Assembly: GCA_964019335.1 (NCBI GenBank)
Contig: OZ025737.1
Location: 248,001 to 312,000 of the forward strand
Reading direction: 5' to 3'
DNA: 64,000 bases
Origin: Diplonema japonicum
Lineage: Eukaryota > Euglenozoa > Diplonemea > Diplonemida > Diplonemidae
Part shown: in pieces, positions 29,614-39,600 of the stretch
Layout: each line of letters begins with the position of its first letter
How positions within the stretch are numbered: the first letter of the stretch is position 1
Notes under the pieces: model-generated
What the model was told of the DNA's origin: nothing
The model's input: the letters and a program-made list of their open reading frames with translations, nothing else
Databases searched by the model: none
Made by a program: the position numbers and the translations under genes

Positions 29614-32436
29614 ATGCCAAGGACTCCAAGTGTAGGGAAAAGAGCAAGCCCAAGAGGGATGAGCCCCAGCCCAGGGGGTGCCCTCGCCGAGCAGAAAGAA
29701 CACATATCTCCAGGGAGGAAAAACAATAAGCTGGTCACAGTCGTAGCACGATGCCGGCCGCTGCTGGAGGGTAAGGACTCCGAAGTTGGAATCACCATGG
29801 CAGGGAGCACTTTCCACGTCTTACCCGTTAGGGAAACAGGCCACAAAGGGAACTCATTCACATTCGACCACACCTACTGGTCGATCCCGAACACATCAGG
29901 CATACCCTGCGCGTCGCAAGAAACAATCTACAAAGATATAGGCCGCACTACCTTAGCAAACAGTATGAAGGGGTACAATTGCACCATCTTGGCTTACGGC
30001 CAAACCGGGTCAGGCAAGTCGTACTCCATGTTCGGCGGCGAGCAGGTCACACAGGGGAAGCAATCCCGGAAGATCCGCCCCCCCCGCCTTGCAACCACCG
30101 TGCCCTCTTCGGGGATCATACCCAGGCTTGTCAATGATTTGTATGCGTTCATCGATGGCCATTCTGATGTCCGGTTCACTGTTGAAGTAACGTTCTACCA
30201 GATATATTTGGAAAAGGTGACGTGTTTATTAAGCCCTGGGAAAGGTGTGCTAAAGGTGAGGGAGCACCCTCTGACGGGGCCTTATGTGGAGGATCTGACG
30301 AGCTGTTTGTGCGATTCGAAAAAGAACTTCTTAAAGGTTCTCGAGGAAGGGAACAAAGCCCGGCGTGTAGGGTCCACCCGGCAGAACCTCGTCTCGTCTA
30401 GGTCCCACGCCGTCATCGGGATCACAGTGACGCACCAGTCTCGAGCCAGCAACACGACCACTGTGTCCAAGATCTCGTTGGTGGATCTTGCTGGGTCTGA
30501 AAGGGTGGCAAAATCCGGTTTGTCTGGTGTTGGTGTAATAGAGGCCACCACCATCAACCAGTCCCTTTCCATCCTCGGTAAGATCATCTCTGTCCTCGGC
30601 AGCAAAGCCTACAAAAGCGGCACTTCTTCCTCTTACGTCCCTTATCGCGACTCTGTCCTCACCTGGCTCCTCCGCGAGTCCCTCGGTGGCAACTCCCGCA
30701 CCATAATGCTAGCGACCATCAGCCCCTGCGCCTCCGACCGCGAGGAGACTCTCTCCACACTCCGCTACGCTGACCAAGCTAAGAAGATCGTCAACAAGGC
30801 CGTTGTGAACGAAGGGTCCCCCCGGAGGATCATCCACCAGCTCAAGTGCGAGATCAAGTTCCTCGAGGAGCAGCTGTACAAGGGGGCCGACGTTGTCCTT
30901 CAGCAGAAGCTGGTCCAGTCGCAGAAGCTGATGGAACAAATGTCCAAAACATGGGACGAGAGATGGACCGACACCCAAGCGCTGCTGAAGGAGAAAGAAC
31001 GGGAGACAAAAACGCTGCAAGAAGAGAAGATTAATATGGGGCGGGAAATCAAGAGGCTTGCGGAGGAACTCAAGAAGGCCCAGTTGCAGAAGGAGACAGC
31101 CGTGGAGACAGCAAAGATGGAAGCACAGCAAGTGAAGATGGAGTACCAACGGCTGCACGACGAGTACGCTGGGAAGTGCGAAGAGCTGATGAACTTGACG
31201 AGCAGGACGCCTTCGCTGTCTTCAGCTCCTGTGCTGGGCTCCAGTGTGTCGAGCTTCATGTCAACACCACCCATCACGCCGAGGGACCCACTGTTGCGGG
31301 AGGTGCGTGAAACAGCACAACACTTGCAAGAGACCTTCAGAGCAGGCTTCCGTACGAACTCCCCGCGTCCCATGTCACGGCCTACAGGTACCGGCCGTGG
31401 TCCGTCCCCCCTCCCTCGCCGCCCGCCACCTTCTCCTTTGTCGCACCGTGCCGTCTACGCACAACCGCAAGTAACCCTGCCTCGCAGGTCGCCCTCTCCC
31501 AGCACATGCTCTTCTTCCTCCTACGACTCCGAGTCCTGTACGTCCGATGAGTCTGATGCTTCATCAGAGATACCATTTAGGCAATACAAACCCCTGCGCC
31601 CCCCTGTGGCCCCCTTGAGGGACACCTCCCGCTCTCTGCCTGATAGGGGCAGAGGGCGTGAGCGTGCCAAAGAGGAATACGAACCAGTGCCCGAGCCCGT
31701 ACGGGTGGGCGAGCGTGAACAGGACTACATGCAAGAACGGGGCAGGAGCACAGAAACACGCGGTGACAGCGTGCAGTCGACGGGGACTGCGGGGAGCTTC
31801 TTTGACAGGCCTCGTCCGGGGTCCCCGTTGATTGCGGTAAGACAACCATCGCCGTCGGGGAGGAGGGCGCGGCAGAACGTGGAAGAGGACGAGAGGTGGC
31901 GGAAGTGGTTGGAAACAAGAAAGAACGGTGAGAAGGGACGCCCCTCAACACCAATACCTATGCAGCAGGGGAGGGAACAACCTGCACCAGTGCCTATGAA
32001 CGGAGCAGGGATGCTAGGGGCGCTAGGGGTCACGGGGAGGGTGCCGGTCATCAAACACGTGAGGCAGCCGTCGCCTCACAGCATGGCACGGCGGGAGGAC
32101 AGAGCTGCACCGAAGTATGTGGACCCTGTTGCTGTGACACCGAGTGAGACGCTAGAGGCCAGAAGGGAACGGGAAAAAGAAAAAGAGAGAGAAAGGGAAA
32201 GAGAAAGAGAGCGAACGACCAGCCCCTCTGATGACTCCAGTGATGATGAACTGCAACACGAAACGGATGCAAATACACGCGAGGCGGTGCGCCTTTCTGA
32301 GATCGCAAGGAAGCGCATAGACACTGACTATCGCCGCACTAAAATGGGCCTTGCTCCCCTGCATAAGACGGCACCTGCTTACTCCTCTTCTTCTGTTACG
32401 GTTGGCTTTAACCCTGAGCTGGTTTACATCCAGTGA
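29614..32436 (+). CDS. Kinesin-3-like motor protein, 940 aa
   Basis: The N-terminal motor covers about residues 40-400. The P-loop is GQTGSGKS (from residue 129), switch I is SSRSH (about 262), switch II is DLAGSER (from 291), and the region PYRDSVLTWLLRESLGGNSRT plus LSTLRYADQAKKIVNKAVVNE is diagnostic of kinesin-3 (KIF1/Unc104). The KIF1-type K-loop is not obvious, and no FHA domain follows the neck. A coiled coil lies at about 420-540, then a long Ser/Pro/Arg-rich disordered tail with an ERERERER run near 870. The frame is open upstream of 29614, but the first ATG there (MPRTPSVGKRAS) is the natural start. Expected role: plus-end-directed microtubule transport. Without FHA/PH the cargo is unknown. 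Confidence 0.9.
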   Translation: MPRTPSVGKRASPRGMSPSPGGALAEQKEHISPGRKNNKLVTVVARCRPLLEGKDSEVGITMAGSTFHVLPVRETGHKGNSFTFDHTYWSIPNTSGIPCASQETIYKDIGRTTLANSMKGYNCTILAYGQTGSGKSYSMFGGEQVTQGKQSRKIRPPRLATTVPSSGIIPRLVNDLYAFIDGHSDVRFTVEVTFYQIYLEKVTCLLSPGKGVLKVREHPLTGPYVEDLTSCLCDSKKNFLKVLEEGNKARRVGSTRQNLVSSRSHAVIGITVTHQSRASNTTTVSKISLVDLAGSERVAKSGLSGVGVIEATTINQSLSILGKIISVLGSKAYKSGTSSSYVPYRDSVLTWLLRESLGGNSRTIMLATISPCASDREETLSTLRYADQAKKIVNKAVVNEGSPRRIIHQLKCEIKFLEEQLYKGADVVLQQKLVQSQKLMEQMSKTWDERWTDTQALLKEKERETKTLQEEKINMGREIKRLAEELKKAQLQKETAVETAKMEAQQVKMEYQRLHDEYAGKCEELMNLTSRTPSLSSAPVLGSSVSSFMSTPPITPRDPLLREVRETAQHLQETFRAGFRTNSPRPMSRPTGTGRGPSPLPRRPPPSPLSHRAVYAQPQVTLPRRSPSPSTCSSSSYDSESCTSDESDASSEIPFRQYKPLRPPVAPLRDTSRSLPDRGRGRERAKEEYEPVPEPVRVGEREQDYMQERGRSTETRGDSVQSTGTAGSFFDRPRPGSPLIAVRQPSPSGRRARQNVEEDERWRKWLETRKNGEKGRPSTPIPMQQGREQPAPVPMNGAGMLGALGVTGRVPVIKHVRQPSPHSMARREDRAAPKYVDPVAVTPSETLEARREREKEKERERERERERTTSPSDDSSDDELQHETDANTREAVRLSEIARKRIDTDYRRTKMGLAPLHKTAPAYSSSSVTVGFNPELVYIQ

Positions 32437-33093
32437 AACGTGGAAGAAAAAAAAATGAAGTTATTTTATATTTTGTAAACAGAATTATAAAAAAAAAGAA
32501 AAGTTCCTCTCCTTCTCCTTTAGATCCCCCCCATTTTTTTTTCTTAGCTAAAGATCACCTTGTTCCCTTTTCTCCTCTACCCCTTTTTTTTTATTTCATT
32601 TTTTTTTTTTTTTTTTTTGCTTTGTAGATCATCCTTTTGTGTGTGTTTTCTGTCTGGTGTCCCCCCTTCCCCCCTTCTCGAGTTGTCTAATAAATTTTAA
32701 CTGCCGCGTTCAACTTCTGAATGCCTGAGGAGACGGGACCTTGTTCAGTGCCTACGAGAGGCTGATGCCGCAAGACTACCTGGGTGAGCGTGAAACCTCA
32801 GGATTATTATTAAAAAGAAAAGTTCGCTCCAAAAAAGAAAAGCTGATCTTTGGGAGTGGCGGGGGGGAGAAGAGAAAAGTAGCACGGCTTTTCTTTTTCT
32901 TTTCTTTTTATTTGTTGAACCACCCCCCCCCCTTTTTTTTCCTGCTACTTTGTTTATGTTATTTATCCCCCTCCCTTTCCCCAATCCATTCTCCCTCCCC
33001 CCTCCAATTCCCTTATTCTTAAATTTTTTTCTCGCACCCCTACATTACATTAAAAAAGATCTTTTTACACAAGAAACCAGGGGGGGAGAGGGG

Positions 33094-33124
<31 letters not shown>
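32437..33124. other. Intergenic spacer
   Basis: Pyrimidine tracts and homopolymers, ending in a poly-A run of about 36 nt directly abutting the copine ATG. Nothing coding is visible. Confidence 0.6.
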
Positions 33125-33127
<3 letters not shown>

Positions 33128-35026
33128 TGTTCGCCGTGTTTGGTAAAGTTGCGGTTGAAATGCAGCGATTTAATGGTGTTTACAGATTTCGGGAGTGATC
33201 CGATAATGGTTATCGTGAAGGAGGTGCGGCTCGGGGAGGTGGGCGGCGGGGTGGAAATAGGGAGGGTGGAGGATGGTTCCACCATTGACGTGAACTTAAT
33301 CCTTGACGGTAGAAGAGGCTTCGCACTCTCCGTGATGAGCGGCCCCGACCTTGTAGGGGAGGCCACCGTGGGCATGGCCGACCTTTTAACACAAACAGAA
33401 ATCGCCAGACACGTCATCCTCGACAACTCAAGAAGCAAGGGCATCGTTACCATCAACGTCTCAGACCACCCCGACTACAGCGGCGAAGCATGGGTCTCCG
33501 CAGTGGGGTTCCAATCTATAGGCGGCTACTACGACGCCGCCACAACACATTTATCATTCCGTCGTGCTGGCGTTGTTGTGTCCCGTTCACCATCGCAATG
33601 GGAAACATATCGAGGTGACCTCCACAAATTCTCCACCGGGAAGAAAACATCGTTGTTCAAGAACTGGAAACCGAGATGGTGCGAGATCTCAAGATCGGCC
33701 TTTGCGTACTTTGAAAGTCCTGGAGGCGTGGCCAAGGGGAATATAAAATTCGACACAACTTGCATAACAGCACCTTTCTCAGCCATTAAAGAACCCGATC
33801 CGTCGGTGCACAAGGAGGTTAAGGACCCCACAACGCCTTACTTCGCGCTTCGCTGCCTCGACGGTGTGAAGCCTTTAACGGTTCTGTTCCGGGCGGAAAC
33901 GCTTACCGACAGGGATGAATGGGTTGATTTTCTGGAAAACGAAATCGAGAAATCCGTTTCCGCACCCTCAACATGGCCGGTTCTAAGAGTACCGCTGTCG
34001 ATGTTTCAGAATAAAACAGGCGATCTTGAAATGTCGGTTGTTGCGAATGATACAAATAAGCCGATCGCGTCGGCGCTCCTGTCAACGTTAGACCTCTTCG
34101 AGTCGAGAAAAATCGCACTCTCCGACTCCAAAGGACATATTTCGCTAGCGAGGGTTAAACGGAAGCGGCCTACGTTGCGGGAGTATCTCTCTTCTGGCAG
34201 GTTTGCCATCAAACCCGTTATCGCGCTCGATATGACGGCTTCGAACGGAAACGCGTCCCTCCCAACATCCCTCCATCACCACACATCCGAGTCACCATCG
34301 ATATACATGACAGTGGTAAAGGAAATTCTATCTTCATTGCAACCGTTTTCGGACGACAAACCGGTTGGGTACTACGGCTTCGGGGCGAAATTGGAAGACG
34401 GAAGCTATTCCACATTGTTCCCGATGGACAGGGAGCGTGGCTCCGAAGTGGTGCACTCTTATAAGGAGGCGGAGGGTTTTTACCAGGACGCGCTTGCAAA
34501 ATGTGATTTGTACAACCCAAGGAATTTTTCCGCGGTTTTGAAAAGCGCGTCGGAGAATTCCTCCCCCGGGGAGTACACAGTTCTGTTCATCGTGACTGCT
34601 GGGGATCCTTATGATATCCAGCAAACGGTTGACCAGTTGGTGAAGTGTTCAAGGGATGGGGTGTCAGTGGTCGTGGTGGGGGTTGGGGGGGAGCCTTTTA
34701 CGGATCTGAAACAGTTGCATCAACCTCTTCATGCGGCACCGTTTGTGTCGCCCTTGACGTTCGAAGGCGGAGTGCGCCCGAATTTCCGATTTGTGAGATG
34801 TCCGCCTCGTTCTTCTGCAGCGATACTTGCGTCTCAACCCACAACGCTTTACTCTGCGTCGGCGTGCAATCCTTTTGCAGACCAGGCCTATGATTTGAGT
34901 TCATCGCTTCTTGCTGTCTTGCACCACTTTTTGGACTGGACGCGTTACCACGACCTTCCTGTGACGCTTGACCTGGACATGAGCGATTCTACTGTGTTCG
35001 TCCCTGTCAGCGTGGATGCGGAATAG
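33125..35026 (+). CDS. Copine-like protein with an inserted PH domain, 633 aa
   Basis: Residues about 5-115 form a C2-like sandwich (LRLKCSDLMVFTDFGSDPIM...), as in the first C2 domain of copines. Residues about 162-274 look like a PH domain (YRGDLHKFS...NWKPRWCEIS...FFAL-type strands, then DRDEWVDFLENEI as the C-terminal helix with its Trp). A second C2-like segment follows at about 282-370 (DLEMSVVANDTNKPI...). The C-terminal copine/vWA domain starts PTLREYLSSGRFAIKPVIAL and contains DMTASN, the MIDAS-like motif of copines, and VGYYGFGAKL. Copines bind membranes in response to Ca2+. The PH domain adds a likely phosphoinositide contact. Animal and plant copines are C2-C2-vWA only, so this order is unusual. 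The start abuts a long A-tract. Confidence 0.85.
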
Positions 35027-35061
35027 GGGGTGTTTTGTGTGTGGTTTTTTTTTTTTTTTGA

Positions 35062-35362
35062 AGATAGGGCTCGCAAGATCAAAGCACTGATAAGAAAGCT
35101 GAACGCGGCATGCAGGGCACGGAAGAAGCCACGCCCCTTCCCAGCAGATGAACAGAAGAGAGTGAAGTCCCTCATCGCAATAGGTGGGAAGACGGCTATG
35201 GGTTTCGCCAGGAGGCCCATCTTCGCCACCCACTCCACGCACGACAAGCTGATGGAACTGAAAGCCGCTTACAAGCGAGACCGCATCACACGACTCCGCA
35301 AGACGCTCAAGGCCTCGATTGGAACGAAAGCAATGCTCCAGAAGGGGAGTATAAATAGATAA
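35062..35362 (+). other. Orphan basic coding-like segment, possible retroelement fragment
   Basis: Directly after poly-T plus GAAG, an open frame reads RARKIKALIRKLNAACRARK ... FPADEQKRVKSLIAIGGKTA ... DRITRLRKTLKASIGTKAML and stops within a short ATAAATAGATAAATAGATAG tail. It has no ATG at the start. A complex coding segment ending in a short tandem tail resembles a 5'-truncated non-LTR retroelement, but an internal exon of an unseen gene is also possible. Confidence 0.3.
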
Positions 35363-36103
35363 ATAGATAGCCCCAACCCACCCAAGGGCGGCCCTCCATG
35401 AGGGGGTTTGTCCTGCACTTTGAGTTTTTTTTTTTTTTTTTTTGCTCTCAAAAAAAAAAAGAAAGAAAAAGAAAAAGAAGTCTTTAATTTTCGCGCAAAT
35501 ACAGAAACTATTTACTTGGTTTTCACTTTCTTCCCCCCGTTTCCCCCCCCTTTTTTTTCTTCTCGTGATTGGTTTTGTCAGGATCAAGGGAGGGGGGGGG
35601 GGGGGAGAGAGAGAGAGAGTGAGGGAGAGAAGGGTGGAATGGAAAGAGATAACTTTTCTTTTCTTTTTGTTGCTGAAACACATCAGCAGGGGGGTTTTTT
35701 TTTATTGTCAACAAATATGATCAGTCTTTTTTTTTTATTCAGTGAGTGACAAAAAAAGAACGGGGAAAAAAATCGAAAGTTAGTTAGTGAGTATTTTTTT
35801 CTTCTTCTTCAGATCTTGCAATGCCCCCCCCCATTTTTTTTACACCCCTTTTACAACAACCTTTCAAAACCCCCCCCCCCTTATTTTGGAAGGTTCCTTC
35901 TCCGTTACTTGCGTAAGTTTTCTCACTGCTCCACCCAGATGGGAGAAGAAAAAAAATAAAAAGAAGAGGAAGAAAATAAGCTTTGTGAGTTTGCAACCAA
36001 TGCTCAAAGAAGAAAGATGAAGCAGCCCTTACCATTGGGCTAGCGCCCGCCGACAAATGATGAGAAATGAATGAACAAGAAAAAGAAAGAACACGCTGTC
36101 ACC

Positions 36104-36142
36104 TACGAGGGGTGTTCAAAGTTGTCAAACAACTTTGCCTAT
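36104..36142. repeat. Mariner-like terminal sequence plus palindrome
   Basis: TACGAGGGGTGTTCAAA resembles the terminal inverted repeat of some mariner families. It overlaps a perfect palindrome CAAAGTTGT-CAA-ACAACTTTG. No matching opposite end is seen in the window, so it would be a solo end or a coincidence. The rest of 35363-36616 is non-coding homopolymer-rich spacer. Confidence 0.25.
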
Positions 36143-36408
36143 TTTAATCGGAGCTGTTTTAAAAAGAGAAATTGCATCTCCCCCGACCCCCCGCCATTTT
36201 TTCTTTGCTTCTACAAACGGCTTGAGCGCCATGTTATGATTCTCAGTTCCATTGATTTTGAATTTCTTTTGCTAGTTTTGTTTTTTTTTTCTTTTTTCAG
36301 AACCAGCAACCGCAATTGTAGGTAAACTATGTTTGAGGCCTGGATAACCCCCCCCCTATGTTTTTGTTTCCATTTTTTGTATTTCTCCCTTTCTGTATTT
36401 TTCTCCTC

Positions 36409-36448
<40 letters not shown>

Positions 36449-36616
36449 GAACAAAAAAAAAACAAGACTAAACTGAAGGAGCAGGGGAGAGGGGGGAGGG
36501 AGGGGGGAGAAACAAAAAAGAAAAAGGACGAAAGCGGGAAAAAAAGAAAGAAAAAAAAGCCCAGCAATTTCTTTATAGAAAGAAAGAAGGGAAAAAAAAA
36601 AAGAGTCAACTTCCAA

Positions 36617-39600
36617 ATGTCGCACGCAGCGAAGTGCAGTGGGCTGCTGCTACTGCTAGTGTTAGTGGTGAAGGGGAACGAGGAAAGCGCATGCGACAGG
36701 GCTCGGCTGCCGCACGACTTGGACATTCTAACGTACGCAGAGAGAGAGCGAACGAAAGAAGAAATTCACTTAACCGGGGAGTACAGACTGTACAGGGACG
36801 AGGCGGCCCCTGGCGGCGGCATCGTGCACACCATGCAGCTTTGTAAAAAATGCACTGCTGACGCTCACTTCCGATTCTCTGTGACCCCCCATGACCAATT
36901 CGACTTTGTACTGACCCTTCGGGACGGGACAGGAGAGCCCCTCATGACTTCACAGGCGGGTGGGAAGACAGTATCAAAGACCATCTCTTACCTCCTCAAG
37001 CAAGGCGGCACCTATGATCTGGACATCTGGTATGACAGCGAGCCTGTCGAGTGCGCTGCTGTGTTCATCGAGCTTGCCATGAAAGAAGGCACCATCACGG
37101 ACAACTTTTGCCACGTGGGTGTTCCCCCCACCGACGACGACAAGCGTCCCATAGCCTTCGACTTCTCCAACACCAAAAACCCTGAGAAGTTCTATAGCTT
37201 CGAGACCAGCATGGCGCACCCCCGTCCCACCGCCGCTGGCTGGGACATCGACTTCACAGGGTTCCCCCTTGTCGCCCCTGTCCTCCCAGGACACGACGGG
37301 CAGTGGCGCTTCCGCTTCGACCTCCGTACTGAGTTCATTTCCGGCGGTGATTTAACAGCGTTCGTCTCCAACCGAGAGACGCGTCCCGAGCTCAACGAGT
37401 GCAACAAGGAGGGTACGGTGTGCGCATTCGGTGCTCGTGGTCGTTGGAAGAACATGTACTCCATCGACATGACAATCCGCAGCGGTACCAAGTGGTACGT
37501 CCACTTCTTCAGGCTGGTGTCGGAGGAGGACAAGGCGATCGAGGAGGGGGAAAAGATCGTACCCCCGTGTGTGCGCTACTGGTTCAAGGCACAGTTGCGT
37601 GCTGAAACCTTGCAGGAGAACTTCATGTCGTGCGACGCGGAGCCGCTGCCATTGAGCCTGAACCACCCTGGGTACTACGACGACCGCACAGGCGAGATGG
37701 CACTGGACATGGAACTGCTGCTCTCGACGGTCTCCACCTCGCAGACTGCCACCATCAGGCCTAGTTTCAATTCCATCTTCAAGCTGACTGTCTCCCATGA
37801 GACCATTGATGTTGACGTCTGGCTATTCAAAGGGACAAACCAGATCGCCACTTCGGAGGGCATCCTCAAGCCAGAGGGCATCACGGCCCGTCTCGAGGCA
37901 AACACGGACTATCATGTGGCGGTGTCGCACAACTTCGACTACATCCGGTTCGAGGACGGTTGGAAGCCCAACTGCAACAGAGCGCTTCTCAGGATGGAGA
38001 TTGCGAAAGAAGACAACGTGCCGTGCAGCGAGGGCAACATCTTGCCCACCTTGAAAATCACACATGAGATGGACTACAAGAGCGAGCAACAGGAGTTCAT
38101 CTTCAACTATGGTGCCTCTACCGTCACGGACGGCGAACAGGAAGTCATCAAAGCATGGGACTTCGAGTTGCAATCTGAACGCCTCCTCCAGCTGTCCATC
38201 CCGCACGACTACGTGCGTGGTGAGGTGGCTGCCACACTGACCACCCTGCATTCTTTGGAGGTGCAGGTCACGCAATTCATATTTTACTCTGACTCCAACC
38301 TACCATACAACACGGAGACCACGAAGAACCGCGACATCAATCTCGAGGTGACTTGCAAGGAGTGTGCCCCTTCGTTCGGAGAGGGTCCCGAAAATGTTAT
38401 CTCTCCCGACGCAAGCACAAAGTGGTTGTCCTTCACCAAGGCACCGCTCGTCTTTGACTTTCACCAGAACGTTACCATCTCGAAGTACCAGTTCAAGACC
38501 GGAAATGACTACGAGAACCGTGACCCGGTGCAGTGGGAGATATGGGGGTCCGACACAGAGGACTGGCTGAAGGACGGCGAGCTTCTTCAGAAGCAGGACA
38601 CAAACTTCGCCACCCCACTGCTTCGCAAGCACCCCACCCCCATGATAGAGCTGTCCCGACCGCAGACCTTCAGGTACTTCGTGTTCAGAGTGACGGAGAC
38701 CAGGGACTACCTAGAGGGGAGGGATATCACATATGCCGACTCTGACTTGGATGGCACCTTCCTGAGCAAAGTGCTGCCGCTGGGGAGGTACAGGCTCGCC
38801 CTGACAACGGGGTGGGGCAGAGTGTATCCCAAGGTCGACAATAGCGGGATTCCAAAGTGCGTTAACTTCGGGATGTCCTTGTTGGTGACGGAGAGCAGGT
38901 GCGAGCTGAAGAGGCTGCCAAGCCACTTGGGCGTGATCGCCAGCAGGGCATACCTGTTCGGTGAATACAGAGTGCCGCCCACAAAGGTGTGGTCCATCCA
39001 CTTTGAGGTGACCAAGCCGTCCATGCTGAACCTCGATGTGGTCAGCGGTGCTGTGAACGTGTCGTCCATCGTGCTGCAGAACAAGGACGGTGCCGCTGCA
39101 GGGTCGGAGGATTACTACAAGAACGGGCTCCACTGGATGATGTCGAAGTTGGAAGCGACGAACTACACGCTGACTTTCAACTTCGCAGGTGAGGTGCATG
39201 CGTGCGATAACATGAACTTGCAGGTGAGCATCATGGAGCTCCCGTCGAGCACAGGCAAGTCCGCAGACGCGCCTGATATACGCAAAATGAAGATCAACGG
39301 CGACGACGGTATGGTGAAGTTGCCCTTCACTCTTAACGTGGTGTACCAGTACGGCGTCGATAAGCAGGACCACTTCCACCACGAGATGCACCTCATGGAA
39401 CCTGCTGAAATTCGCATACTCATCACCTTCAACTTCGAATTTCTTCACGTCTATGTCGACATCTGCCAGTGCAGTGACAGGAAGTACGCCAAGTGCTTCG
39501 ACTGCGGGAAGGCCAGGGGGTACTCCGTCTTCAACGGGAACCACCTTGAGGCGCAGACCCTCCCTGCGGGGTATTACATCGTGAAATTCTACGAAACGAC

